From NCBI GenBank assembly GCA_018816105.1, contig JAHIWE010000018.1, positions 1-42,055 of the forward strand: a stretch of DNA of 42,055 nucleotides. The letters run 5' to 3'. Shown piece by piece: positions 1 through 8,061 of this stretch. A program made the position numbers and the translations under genes. The notes beneath the pieces were generated by a model that worked only from the letters and a program-made list of their open reading frames with translations, did no database searches and was not told the origin of the DNA. This stretch comes from a bacterium. Lineage in GTDB: Bacteria > Campylobacterota > Campylobacteria > Campylobacterales > Arcobacteraceae. Positions within the stretch are counted from its first letter, which is position 1. Each line of letters opens with the position of its first letter.

Positions 1-933
1 CCAGCAGATGTTGACACTATCATTCCTATTGAAAACTGTTTTGAGGTTACGGATAAAACTGTAAGAATTCCCTCTGATATAAAAAAAGGTGCAAATTTAA
101 GACTTAAAGGTGAAGAACAAAAAGAAGGTAATGTTTTATTTAAAAAAGGTGAAGAGATAAATTCATCTCATATTACTCTTTTAGCTTCACAAGGTTTGGT
201 GATGGTTGAAGTTTTAAAGAAAATTTCAATAGCTGTTTTATCAACTGGAAATGAGATAAAAGAGCCTTGGGAAAATGCTGATGAAGAAGAGATTTATAAT
301 TGTAACTCTTTTGCATTAATTTCTCAACTAAAAGAAAAAGGCTTTGATGCTACTTATTGTGGTGTGATTCCTGATAATTTAGAAGAGTCAAAAGAGTATA
401 TAAAAACTCTAAAAAATTATGATGCGATTATTACAAGTGGTGGTATCTCTATGGGAGATGCTGATTTTGTTGGAGAAGCATTTTTACAAAATGGTTTACA
501 AACTGCTTTTCATGGAGTAAATGTAAAACCAGGTAGGCCTATTATGATGGGAAAGATGGATAAAACAATAGTTATTTGTTTGCCAGGAAATCCACTAACA
601 GCTATGGTAAATGTCTATTTATTTGCAATTCCTGTTTTAAATAAACTTCAAGGGAATAGTAGTTTTTATCATGAAATAACAAATGCCTTGAATCATGAAC
701 AATTAAAAACAAAACAAGGACGAGTAAATATAGTCTTAGGAAAACTTGAAAATGGAGGTTTTAAAGTAACAAGAAATAATAAATATGGTTCAGGAATGAT
801 AACAGCACTATATGAGAGTAACTCTATTTTAGTGACAAAGGAATCTACATCTGAAATAAATGTAGCTCAAGAGGTTTATGTTATTAAATTTAATAACAAA
901 TTAACAAAACAAGAAACAAATATATTTAATTAA
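1..933 (+). CDS. moeA: Molybdopterin molybdenumtransferase MoeA (5' end missing)
   Basis: The reading frame is open from base 1, so the gene begins upstream of the window and about 310 C-terminal residues are visible. MoeA inserts molybdate or tungstate into adenylylated molybdopterin in the cytoplasm. Visible family motifs are ADVDTIIPIE near the left edge, then SGGISMGDADFVG, VKPGRPIMMG and LPGNPLTAMV, which form the MoCF-like fold, followed by a C-terminal beta domain. An internal ATG at 196 is not the start, because the conserved frame continues upstream of it. Only 12 bases separate it from tupA, so it probably shares an operon with the tungstate importer. That context suggests a role in tungsten as well as molybdenum cofactor; this last point is inference. 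Confidence 0.93.
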   Translation, partial: PADVDTIIPIENCFEVTDKTVRIPSDIKKGANLRLKGEEQKEGNVLFKKGEEINSSHITLLASQGLVMVEVLKKISIAVLSTGNEIKEPWENADEEEIYNCNSFALISQLKEKGFDATYCGVIPDNLEESKEYIKTLKNYDAIITSGGISMGDADFVGEAFLQNGLQTAFHGVNVKPGRPIMMGKMDKTIVICLPGNPLTAMVNVYLFAIPVLNKLQGNSSFYHEITNALNHEQLKTKQGRVNIVLGKLENGGFKVTRNNKYGSGMITALYESNSILVTKESTSEINVAQEVYVIKFNNKLTKQETNIFN

Positions 934-945
934 AAGGTAGAAAAA

Positions 946-1764
946 ATGATTAAAAAAACATTATTAACACTAGGATTATCAACATTAATGGCAATGAGTC
1001 TAACTGCAAATGACTCTTTAATGATGGCAACAACTACAAGTACTGAAGATACTGGATTATTAGATTATTTAGCACCACAGTTTGAAAAAGATACAGGTAC
1101 AACTTTAAAATGGGTTGCAACAGGAACTGGAAAAGCACTTAAAATGGGTGAAAATTGTGATGTTGATGTTTTATTAGTTCATGCACCATCTGCTGAGAAA
1201 AAATTTGTTGATGAAGGTTTTGGTGTTAATAGAAATGAAGTTATGTTTAATGATTTTGTAATCATTGGACCTGTAAGTGATCCAGCTGGTATATCTGGAA
1301 AAAGTACAGATGATGCTTTTAAAGAGATAAAAGAGAAAAAAGCTAACTTCTTAAGTAGAGGAGATAATTCAGGAACTCATAAAAAAGAGTTAGGTATGTG
1401 GGAAAAAGTAAGCAAAATTGTTCCTGAAAAAGATTCTTGGTATGTACAAACAGGTCAAGGTATGATTGCAACTATTAATATGGCATCTGAAAAATCTGGA
1501 TATACATTAACAGATAGAGGAACTTGGATTAAATATGAATCACAAAAAGGTGACAAAAATAATATGAAAATTGTTGTTGAAAATGACAATTCATTATTTA
1601 ATCAATATAGTGTAATTACTGTAAATAAAGACAAATGTCCAAATGTAAAAACAAAACTAGCAAGTGATTTTTCAAATTGGATAGTAAAAGATGAAACTCA
1701 AAAATTAATAGGTGATTTTAAACTTTTAAATAAACCATTATTTACTCCAAACGCAAAAAAATAG
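946..1764 (+). CDS. tupA: Tungstate ABC transporter substrate-binding protein TupA
   Basis: Periplasmic oxyanion-binding protein of 272 residues. It has a Sec signal peptide (MIKK, hydrophobic stretch to about residue 20, cleavage near TAND) and begins the mature domain with the TTTSTEDTGLL motif typical of TupA/WtpA-like tungstate binders. Further family motifs are FLSRGDNSGTHKKE and the TLTDRGTW segment. It delivers tungstate to TupBC. An AAAAGG ribosome-binding site precedes the ATG. Tungstate rather than molybdate is assigned from family resemblance (TTTS start, Tup-type gene order A-B-C), not from any assay. Confidence 0.93.
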   Translation: MIKKTLLTLGLSTLMAMSLTANDSLMMATTTSTEDTGLLDYLAPQFEKDTGTTLKWVATGTGKALKMGENCDVDVLLVHAPSAEKKFVDEGFGVNRNEVMFNDFVIIGPVSDPAGISGKSTDDAFKEIKEKKANFLSRGDNSGTHKKELGMWEKVSKIVPEKDSWYVQTGQGMIATINMASEKSGYTLTDRGTWIKYESQKGDKNNMKIVVENDNSLFNQYSVITVNKDKCPNVKTKLASDFSNWIVKDETQKLIGDFKLLNKPLFTPNAKK

Positions 1765-1785
1765 ATTAAAAGGTAGTTTTTAAGA

Positions 1786-2481
1786 ATGAATTTATTCACT
1801 GATGGTTTTGAAGAAGCAATACAGCTTCTTGCTTCTGGAAATGAAAGTGTATATTCAGCAATAAGCGTAACAGTAACAGTTTCTTCTTGGTCTTTATTTA
1901 TTAGTTTATTAATAGGGCTTCCATTAGGATTTTTGTTAGGTTATTATCAATTTCCTGGAAAAACAGTTGTAAGAACAATTGTAGATACATTTCTAGCACT
2001 TCCAACAGTTGTAATTGGACTTGTTGCATATACTTCTCTTTCACAAGTAGGATTCTTAGGTGAATATAATTTACTCTTTACTCAAAAAGCCATAATTATT
2101 GGACAAATCTTTTTAGGTTTACCAATAATTATAGCTCTAACGGCAGCTCAAGTTGAAATGGTAGATAAAAGGTTATATCTTTCTCTTAAAGGCTTGGGAG
2201 CTAGTTCACTTCAGATTTTAAAGGCTACTTTAATAGAGGCTAGATTTGGTCTTATGACGGCAGCTATGACTGCTTATGGAAGAATAATTACAGAAATTGG
2301 TATTTCTATGATGGTTGGTGGAAATATTAAATACCATACAAGAACAATAACAACTGCAATTGCCCTAGAAACTGGAAAAGGTGAGTTTGTTACAGGAATT
2401 GCTCTTGGGTTAGTTTTATTTGTAGTTGCATTAATGGTTAATATTGCTTTATCTATTTTAAAAAGGAAATGGACACAATGA
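1786..2481 (+). CDS. tupB: Tungstate ABC transporter permease TupB
   Basis: Inner-membrane permease of 231 residues with about five hydrophobic segments (roughly 25-50, 62-82, 98-120, 150-175, 200-225). The cytoplasmic coupling loop with the EAA-like motif is seen around LKGLGASSLQILKATLIEAR. Length and sequence fit the TupB branch of the molybdate/tungstate permeases. It follows tupA by 21 bases and its stop codon overlaps the tupC start in an ATGA arrangement, indicating translational coupling. Confidence 0.92.
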   Translation: MNLFTDGFEEAIQLLASGNESVYSAISVTVTVSSWSLFISLLIGLPLGFLLGYYQFPGKTVVRTIVDTFLALPTVVIGLVAYTSLSQVGFLGEYNLLFTQKAIIIGQIFLGLPIIIALTAAQVEMVDKRLYLSLKGLGASSLQILKATLIEARFGLMTAAMTAYGRIITEIGISMMVGGNIKYHTRTITTAIALETGKGEFVTGIALGLVLFVVALMVNIALSILKRKWTQ

Positions 2482-3500
2482 GTAGTTTATATGAGCTAAG
2501 TAATATTGAACAATATCATGATGGCAAAAAAGTACTTAATATTGAAAATTTAAGTTTAAATAAAAATCAAATTATTGGTTTTTTTGGTCCCAATGGAAGT
2601 GGTAAATCTACGCTATTTTCCTTACTCTCTTTTATTTGTAAACCAAATAAAGGTGAAATCATATTTGATGGTATTTGTAATAAAAAAATTGATTTAGAAA
2701 CAAGACAGAGTGTAGTAATAGTTCCTCAAAATCCATATCTTTTAAAAAGAACAGTTTATGAAAATATTGCTTATGGATTAGAACTTAGAAATAAAGTAGA
2801 TAATTTAAAAGAAGACATAGAAGAAGCACTTTTATTAGTAGGACTTGATAACTCTTTTGCAAAAAGAAAATGGAGCCAACTCTCAGGTGGAGAAGCTCAA
2901 AGAGTAGCCATTGCTGCAAGACTTATATTAAAACCAAAGGTTTTGATTTTGGATGAGCCAACAGCAGGAGTTGATACAAATTCAGCTCAATTAATAAAAG
3001 AAGCTATTTTAACAGCAAAACAAAAATACAACACAAGTATACTTATTTCAAGTCATGACCATAATTGGCTTAATAATATTTGTGATAGACGGGTGGCTTT
3101 ATTTCAAGGAAATCTAGTAGAGAGTGGGAATGTAAATTTACTTTTTGCACCTTGGGAAAAAGATAAAGATGGAAATCTTGTAAAAGTTTTTACCGATGGA
3201 CAAAGATTTACAATTGAAAATAGTGAATCAAAAAAACGAGATTCTGTAATGATGATAGATACTCAACATATAAAAATATGTAGAAAAGATTGTGATGAAA
3301 TGAGAGATGATAATACTTTAGTTGCAGTTATAAGTTCAATTTCACAACAACACGCACAGAATGAATTATTAGTAGAATTTTCTATTGGTGGTATTTGTTT
3401 TAATAGTAAAATTACAAGACAAGAGATGCAAATACAAACTTTACTTCCAGGAGACAAAATATTTGTAAATATTGATACTTCAGGTATTTGTTGGATTTAA
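2478..3500 (+). CDS. tupC: Tungstate ABC transporter ATPase TupC with C-terminal TOBE-like domain
   Basis: ATP-binding subunit energising tungstate import. Visible motifs in order are Walker A GPNGSGKST, Q-loop VPQNPYLL, signature LSGGEAQR, Walker B VLILDEPT and switch SSHD. After the ATPase domain (about 1-225) comes a tail of roughly 110 residues, the last 70 of which resemble a TOBE/MOP oxyanion-binding domain. I prefer the ATG at 2478 over the one at 2469: it gives a classical ATGA overlap with tupB and sits ten bases after AGGA, whereas 2469 is only one base from it. The TOBE-like tail could sense intracellular tungstate and gate transport, as in ModC-type proteins (inference). Confidence 0.92.
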   Translation: MSSLYELSNIEQYHDGKKVLNIENLSLNKNQIIGFFGPNGSGKSTLFSLLSFICKPNKGEIIFDGICNKKIDLETRQSVVIVPQNPYLLKRTVYENIAYGLELRNKVDNLKEDIEEALLLVGLDNSFAKRKWSQLSGGEAQRVAIAARLILKPKVLILDEPTAGVDTNSAQLIKEAILTAKQKYNTSILISSHDHNWLNNICDRRVALFQGNLVESGNVNLLFAPWEKDKDGNLVKVFTDGQRFTIENSESKKRDSVMMIDTQHIKICRKDCDEMRDDNTLVAVISSISQQHAQNELLVEFSIGGICFNSKITRQEMQIQTLLPGDKIFVNIDTSGICWI

Positions 3501-3548
3501 AGATAATTAAAGTAAAATAGTTAAAATAAAAAGAAAGTGAGAACGAAA

Positions 3549-3743
3549 ATGTTTGTAAAATTAAATGAAAGAGTTTATTTAAACTTATCAAAAATCACAA
3601 GAACTAAAATTGACCATGTAGAAGATGGAATTAGAGTTAGATTCTACGAAGGTAAAGACCAAGTTGCAAAATCAAAAAGATTTGAAACAGTTGAAGATGC
3701 AAATAAATGGTTTGAAGAGTTAATCAATCCTTTAAATAAATAG
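3549..3743 (+). CDS. Small conserved-looking protein of unknown function
   Basis: A 64-residue soluble, charged protein starting MFVKLNERVYLNLS. An in-frame GTG lies 12 bases upstream at 3537, but the ATG at 3549 gives a natural N-terminus. The sequence suggests a short beta sheet (residues 3-40) followed by an amphipathic helix (FETVEDANKWFEEL). No signal peptide or membrane segment is seen, and I do not recognise a family. It follows tupC by 48 bases and precedes the next small gene by 9 bases, so the three could be co-transcribed. Confidence 0.7.
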   Translation: MFVKLNERVYLNLSKITRTKIDHVEDGIRVRFYEGKDQVAKSKRFETVEDANKWFEELINPLNK

Positions 3744-3752
3744 TGTATTAAT

Positions 3753-3995
3753 ATGAAAAAAATATCATTATTTTTGATTATTGCTGCATCAACTTTGTTT
3801 GCAGCCTCAAATAATAGTTTTGATGGTTGTAAAGAGTTGAAATTAAGTGAAGCTAAGAGTATCATCTCTTGTCCTAGTGGAGATTACGAAGTTACTTTTG
3901 GATTAAATAGAGATAAAAGAGATTTAATTGAAGAGCCAAATGTTGTAAAAATTGGTGAAGCACCACAACAAATTATTCAATATATAACTAAGTAA
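3753..3995 (+). CDS. Small exported protein of unknown function
   Basis: An 80-residue protein with a clear Sec signal peptide (MKKISLFLIIAASTLFAAS, cleavage after LFA-A). The mature part of about 60 residues contains two cysteines that could form a disulfide in the periplasm (DGCKEL and IISCPSG). The family is not recognised. It is the last gene of the moeA-tup direction and its stop codon forms the base of the terminator at 3993-4020. Confidence 0.68.
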   Translation: MKKISLFLIIAASTLFAASNNSFDGCKELKLSEAKSIISCPSGDYEVTFGLNRDKRDLIEEPNVVKIGEAPQQIIQYITK

Positions 3996-4020
3996 ATAAG
4001 ACACAAAAGTGTCTTATTTA
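3993..4020. terminator. Bidirectional Rho-independent terminator
   Basis: A perfect 12-bp stem with an AAAA loop (core AATAAGACAC / GTGTCTTATT) lies between convergent genes. A/T tracts border both sides, so it can serve the small exported gene on the plus strand and fccB on the minus strand. Confidence 0.85.
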
Positions 4021-4031
4021 TCCAATTAAAT

Positions 4032-5315
4032 TTATCTAAATATATCAGACATTTGATTTTTATACCAACCAACAGCATATTCAGCTTCTTGCATTCTAAT
4101 ACCTTCATCAGCATAAGATGGACTTAATCCTCCTGCTCCTAAGCTTTTTAAATCAACTATTTCATTCTCATGTGCTTCATAAACAGCAGCAACTGAAATA
4201 CCATAATTTGGAGATACTAAGCTATAACAAGTATTAGCAAGTTTTGGAGGATTTACAAGAGGTAAATTTACTAAAATTCTAGAAATCTGAAGAGCTGCAA
4301 TTTTACCTTGTGAGTTTGCTGAGAATCCAGATTTTGGCATAGGACCTGCAATACATGCATCACCTATTACATAAACATTTTTCACAAGTTTTGATTCAAA
4401 TGTTTTAGTATTAATTGGACACCAATCACCATCTACAAGCCCTGAATCAAATGCTAGTTTTCCAGCTTTTTGTTCTGGAATATAGTTAAGTACATCGGCT
4501 CTTACTTCCCCATCATCTGTTTTTATAACTTTTGTTTTAGGGTTTACAGATATAACTTTTCCACCAAATTCAACACTTCTCCAATCAATCATATCTTTAT
4601 ACAATTTGTCCCAACCCTCTTGGAATAATCCTTGTTTTGAGAATTTGTTTTTTTGATCAAGAATTACAATTTTAGAGTTTGGTTTATTGTGTTTTAAATA
4701 GTGAGCAACTAAAGAAACCCTTTCATAAGGACCAGGAGGACATCTAAATGGATTATTAGGTGCTACCATTACAAACGTTCCACCATCTTTCATATTTTTT
4801 AATTGTTCAGATAAAAGTACAGTTTGCTCTCCTGCTTTATATGCATGAGGTGCATATGCTTCTGAGCCTTGCTCATAACCTTTGTCATATTTAAAATCAA
4901 TTCCAGGTGCAACTATTGCTTTAGTATATGGAATAATTTTTCCATTTTCTAAAATAACACTATTTATAGTTCCATCAACTTTTTTAACTTTTTCATGCAT
5001 TACAATGATATTGTATTTGCTTTCTAAAGTTTTATAATCATGTTTTATATAATCAATTTTATTCATTCCTGCAATTACTGTATTACTAAATGGACAAGTA
5101 TAATAATCTTTATTTTGCTCTATTAATATAACTTCAGTATCAGGACTAAATCTTTTTAGATATTTAGCAGCTGTCGCTCCACCAAATCCACCTCCAACAA
5201 TTACAACTCTTTTTTTATTTTTAGGAAGTGAAAGCTCTGAAATTCCAGTACATGCAGCAAAAGATAGTGCAGTTGTTCCTAAAAGTATTTTGTTAAAACT
5301 TCTTCTATTTATCAT
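4032..5315 (-). CDS. fccB: Flavocytochrome c sulfide dehydrogenase, FAD subunit (FccB/SoxF type)
   Basis: Periplasmic FAD enzyme of 427 residues that oxidises sulfide and passes electrons to its cytochrome partner. A twin-arginine signal is seen (RRSFNK at residues 4-9 plus a hydrophobic stretch), meaning folded, FAD-loaded export. The FAD dinucleotide motif VVIVGGGFGG spans 37-46. Cys74 in YYTCPFSN matches the position of covalent FAD attachment in known FccB. Cys192 (FRCPPGP) and Cys363 (NTCYSL) match the redox-active disulfide pair. The second FAD motif NVYVIGDACIAGPMPKSG is at about 313-330. It lies 10 bases downstream of the cytochrome gene in the same operon. A membrane sulfide:quinone reductase is less likely because of the Tat signal and cytochrome partner. 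Confidence 0.88.
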   Translation of the reverse strand: MINRRSFNKILLGTTALSFAACTGISELSLPKNKKRVVIVGGGFGGATAAKYLKRFSPDTEVILIEQNKDYYTCPFSNTVIAGMNKIDYIKHDYKTLESKYNIIVMHEKVKKVDGTINSVILENGKIIPYTKAIVAPGIDFKYDKGYEQGSEAYAPHAYKAGEQTVLLSEQLKNMKDGGTFVMVAPNNPFRCPPGPYERVSLVAHYLKHNKPNSKIVILDQKNKFSKQGLFQEGWDKLYKDMIDWRSVEFGGKVISVNPKTKVIKTDDGEVRADVLNYIPEQKAGKLAFDSGLVDGDWCPINTKTFESKLVKNVYVIGDACIAGPMPKSGFSANSQGKIAALQISRILVNLPLVNPPKLANTCYSLVSPNYGISVAAVYEAHENEIVDLKSLGAGGLSPSYADEGIRMQEAEYAVGWYKNQMSDIFR

Positions 5316-5325
5316 GGCTTATCCT

Positions 5326-5622
5326 TTATCTTTTAACGCTTGAAAAATAATAAGCAATCTGCTCTAATTCTTCATCAGTAAAACCTTTTACATGCTTTTG
5401 CATCATAGTTTCAGTTCTTTTACCACTTTTAAAATCTAATAAGATTTGGTACATATTAGCTTTTCCCATACCTGCTATATATGGAGTAATAGCCTCAGAT
5501 TTTCCCTCAGTCCCATGACATGAGGTACATGATAGTGATAACATTTCCCCTTTTACAGGATCATATTCAGCAGCAAATGACAAGCTACTTAAACAAAGTA
5601 ATAGTAGACCTAGTTTTTTCAT
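5326..5622 (-). CDS. fccA: Monohaem cytochrome c, FccA/SoxE-like subunit
   Basis: A 98-residue class I c-type cytochrome with a Sec signal peptide (to about residue 18, SLSFAAEY) and one haem site CTSCH at 32-36. Methionines near 75-77 (RTETMMQKHVKG) are plausible axial ligands. It is the first gene of the fcc operon and is expected to accept electrons from the FccB flavin in the periplasm. The Shine-Dalgarno AAGGAG is strong. Only one haem is present, unlike the dihaem FccA of some phototrophs, so the SoxE-like monohaem form is the better description. Confidence 0.85.
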   Translation of the reverse strand: MKKLGLLLLCLSSLSFAAEYDPVKGEMLSLSCTSCHGTEGKSEAITPYIAGMGKANMYQILLDFKSGKRTETMMQKHVKGFTDEELEQIAYYFSSVKR

Positions 5623-5636
5623 TTTTTTCTCCTTAG

Positions 5637-5651
5637 TTATACAAAGTATAA
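5637..5651. promoter_or_regulatory. Palindrome overlapping the fcc -10 region
   Basis: TTATAC-AAA-GTATAA is a perfect 6+3+6 palindrome placed 14 bases before the fccA start. Read on the minus strand it contains TATACT, a plausible -10 box. An operator overlapping the promoter is possible; no regulator gene lies next to it. Confidence 0.4.
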
Positions 5652-5763
5652 TTTAAATATAGTAGTTTAATAATCTTAAAAATTAGATAAATAGAATTTA
5701 AAATAAATATTACAGAATGAAATAAAATCAAATATAATTTTAAAAATAGTATAAAATAGCGTT

Positions 5764-7050
5764 ATGTTCATTCACCTTGATTTAGACTGCTTTTTTGTAT
5801 CAGCTCATAGAACTATTGATGATAGTTTATTTCACATTCCAGTTGCGGTTGGAGGAAGAAGTAATCTTAATATTTTTTCATCAAAAAAAGAGATTAGAAA
5901 AATTTCTTCAAATAGTGGAGCTTTTGTTAGTTCTATTCTTACTAATGAAGGAATGAAAAGTTTCAAAGAGTATTTTGTAGATGAAAATGGAAAAATAAGA
6001 GGGATAATAACAACATCATCATATGAAGCAAGAGCCTTTGGTGTTAAGACAGCCATGAGTGTAAATGAAGCTTTGAGCTTATGTCCTCACTTAAAAATGC
6101 TTCCACCAAACTATCCTTTATATCATGACTTATCAACAAAATTAAAAGAGCTTTTAATAAAAGAAATACCCCTTGTTGAACAATTTTCTATTGATGAATT
6201 TTTTGGAGATGTAAGTGGGTATATAGAAGAAAGTGAAATAGTAGAGTTTGCATATTATTTGAAGAAAAAGATTTTTGATGAACTAAAACTTCCAATATCA
6301 ATAGGTATTGCAAATACAAAATATCTTTCAAAACTAATAACTGAATATGCAAAACCAGATGGTGTAAAATACGTAAGTGCTGATAATATTGGAAATTTTA
6401 TAAAAGATATTCCAATTAAAGAATTCCCAGGAATTGGAAAAGCTTTTCAAGAAAGACTTAAAGGTTATGGAATTAAAACCCTTGGAGATATAAAAAAGAA
6501 TCAAAAACTTTTTTATTCATGGAAAAAACCAGGAATTGATCTATATAACCGTATTTGTGGAATCAGAGATAATAAATTAAGCTTTGAAAAAGAGAAAAAA
6601 TCAATCGGAATTGGAAGAACATTTGATGTTATTTATGATAGAGTTGAACTAAAAAGAAGAGTAATGATTCTTAGTAGATATCTTTGCTTTTTAGTAAAAA
6701 AAGCAAAGGTGAATCCATTAACATATGCTATAAATATAAGATATGAGTATAAAGTAAAATCAAAAGATTATATAAATGTAAATAGAATCTTTAATGAAAT
6801 GGATTTTAAAAATGAAATGGTAAAACTTTTTGATAAAACAGATAATCACAAAACCCATGGAGTAATACAGCTAAATATAACTGTTTTGAATTTCGCAAAA
6901 GTAAATGAGTACACCTATAATATTTTTGAGTATGAAAATGATTTAAAAAAAAGAGCTTTGACAAATCAGATGCAAAAATTAAGAAGTAAATATGGAATTG
7001 ATATTGTAAAAAGTGCTTTTGAGATTAAAGAAGTAAAAATTAAGAGCTGA
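5764..7050 (+). CDS. dinB: DNA polymerase IV-like Y-family translesion polymerase
   Basis: A 428-residue Y-family polymerase that copies damaged DNA with low fidelity. Catalytic motifs are HLDLDCFF (Asp6, Asp8) and FSIDEFF (Asp144, Glu145); a helix-hairpin-helix-like thumb region follows (FPGIGKAFQERLKGYGI), and the C-terminal little-finger domain is present. Compared with E. coli DinB, about 40 extra residues (roughly 36-78) lie between the first motif and the YEARAFGVKTAM segment in the fingers. No Shine-Dalgarno precedes the ATG. A -10-like TATAAA at 5750-5755 sits so close to the ATG that the mRNA could be leaderless; TATAAT at 5733-5738 is the alternative. Weak translation would suit a mutagenic enzyme (inference). 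Confidence 0.9.
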   Translation: MFIHLDLDCFFVSAHRTIDDSLFHIPVAVGGRSNLNIFSSKKEIRKISSNSGAFVSSILTNEGMKSFKEYFVDENGKIRGIITTSSYEARAFGVKTAMSVNEALSLCPHLKMLPPNYPLYHDLSTKLKELLIKEIPLVEQFSIDEFFGDVSGYIEESEIVEFAYYLKKKIFDELKLPISIGIANTKYLSKLITEYAKPDGVKYVSADNIGNFIKDIPIKEFPGIGKAFQERLKGYGIKTLGDIKKNQKLFYSWKKPGIDLYNRICGIRDNKLSFEKEKKSIGIGRTFDVIYDRVELKRRVMILSRYLCFLVKKAKVNPLTYAINIRYEYKVKSKDYINVNRIFNEMDFKNEMVKLFDKTDNHKTHGVIQLNITVLNFAKVNEYTYNIFEYENDLKKRALTNQMQKLRSKYGIDIVKSAFEIKEVKIKS

Positions 7051-7227
7051 TTTTTGCTTTTAATTTATCGCTTAAATATTTACAAGGCTCACATAATCTT
7101 AAGCCCTTTGAAAAACAATTAGCTATTTGAAACAATAGTTTTCAACTTCTAAAACCATCTGATTTACATTTAACATTGGACTTTGTGGGTCTTTTGAAAT
7201 AAGAAGATTTACAATTTTACCTGACAT
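7040..7227 (-). pseudogene. Remnant of a MOSC-domain protein gene
   Basis: On the minus strand an ATG at 7227 opens a frame beginning MSGKIVNLLISKD and continuing for 34 codons to a TAG at 7123-7125. A different overlapping frame, down to 7040, then reads IANCFSKGLRLCEPCKYLS. GLRLCEPC is a hallmark of a family of about 170-residue MOSC proteins, and the first part resembles their N-terminus. The roughly 70 residues that should separate the two, and everything after the cysteine motif, are missing. The piece therefore looks like a gene reduced by deletion and frameshift. Family assignment is from memory of the motif. The tail overlaps the last 11 bases of dinB on the opposite strand. Confidence 0.6.
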
Positions 7228-7265
7228 GGTATTTTCTTTTTTTATATTTTAATATTGTAACTTTT

Positions 7266-7814
7266 TTAATCCTCAAAAAGCTTAGTAGGTTTTCCATCAA
7301 AACTAATTTGATTTTTCTTTTTCATATAAGCGATATGTTCCTCTTTTGTAGAGTTGTCAAAATAGTTTGTTAATTCATTTCTCTGAGCTACAAAGTCATA
7401 TAAAGGAACACCCATTCCACAAGAGTTATTTACATTTTCAATAGTTACTTCAAAAACTTGTCTAGCGGCTCTTTGTATAGGAAATTGTGAAATATATTCA
7501 TTCCAAGAATTATCTTTTTCTTGTATAACTTTTGCTTTACAATATAGTCTTAAAATATTTGCATCACCCTCAAAAGCACAGAACATTATAGTCATTCTAT
7601 CATCTTCAAGTAAGTGTGTTGCTGTTTCATTTCCACTTCCAAAATAGTTTAGCCATAAAATTTTATTTTCATCTATAATTTTAAATGTATCATCTAATCC
7701 TTTTGGTGATAGATTTATTTTTCCATTTTTTGGAGCAGTTGATACGAAAAACAATTTTTGTTTTTTTATAAATTCAATATCTACTTTACTTAGTTTATCA
7801 GTTATTTTACCCAT
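7266..7814 (-). CDS. Pyridoxamine 5'-phosphate oxidase-family (FMN-binding split-barrel) protein
   Basis: A 182-residue cytoplasmic protein. The N-terminal half reads as a PNPOx-like split barrel (FIKKQKLFFVSTAPKNGKINLSPKG, then ILWLNYFGSGNETATHLLEDDRMTIMF), a fold that binds FMN, haem or F420. The C-terminal section VPLYDFVAQRNELTNYF is typical of this uncharacterised subgroup. It is not the vitamin B6 enzyme PdxH, whose C-terminal signature is absent. A good AAAGGAG ribosome-binding site precedes the ATG. The substrate is unknown; a flavin reductase or stress role is only a guess. Confidence 0.75.
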   Translation of the reverse strand: MGKITDKLSKVDIEFIKKQKLFFVSTAPKNGKINLSPKGLDDTFKIIDENKILWLNYFGSGNETATHLLEDDRMTIMFCAFEGDANILRLYCKAKVIQEKDNSWNEYISQFPIQRAARQVFEVTIENVNNSCGMGVPLYDFVAQRNELTNYFDNSTKEEHIAYMKKKNQISFDGKPTKLFED

Positions 7815-7838
7815 AGAAGCTCCTTTAAAATATGTACT

Positions 7839-7852
7839 AAACTTTAAAGTTT
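7839..7852. promoter_or_regulatory. 14-bp perfect palindrome upstream of the PNPOx-family gene
   Basis: AAACTTTAAAGTTT lies 25 bases before the minus-strand start at 7814 and just downstream of a possible minus-strand -10 (TATAAG). It could be an operator or the 5' leader. It is AT-only in its core, so chance cannot be excluded. Confidence 0.3.
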
Positions 7853-8061
7853 TTATGCTTATATTATCATTAATATTTCATTTTGAGTATTCTTTAAAAT
7901 TATCTCTTTTTTTATTTCTTTATACCGTTGGATATGAAGAGGAATTTTACTATTTTAATTAATAAAATACAAAACTGTCACCTTTATTTAAAAATATTTT
8001 GACACTTGATAGAAGTACAGATAAATGATATATTACTATAAATAAAATGAAAGGGGTTAAT

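Noticed and set aside
196-933. An apparent complete short MoeA starting at the ATG at 196
   Set aside because: The same frame is open to base 1 and carries the conserved IIPIE region upstream, so the gene is simply cut by the window edge.
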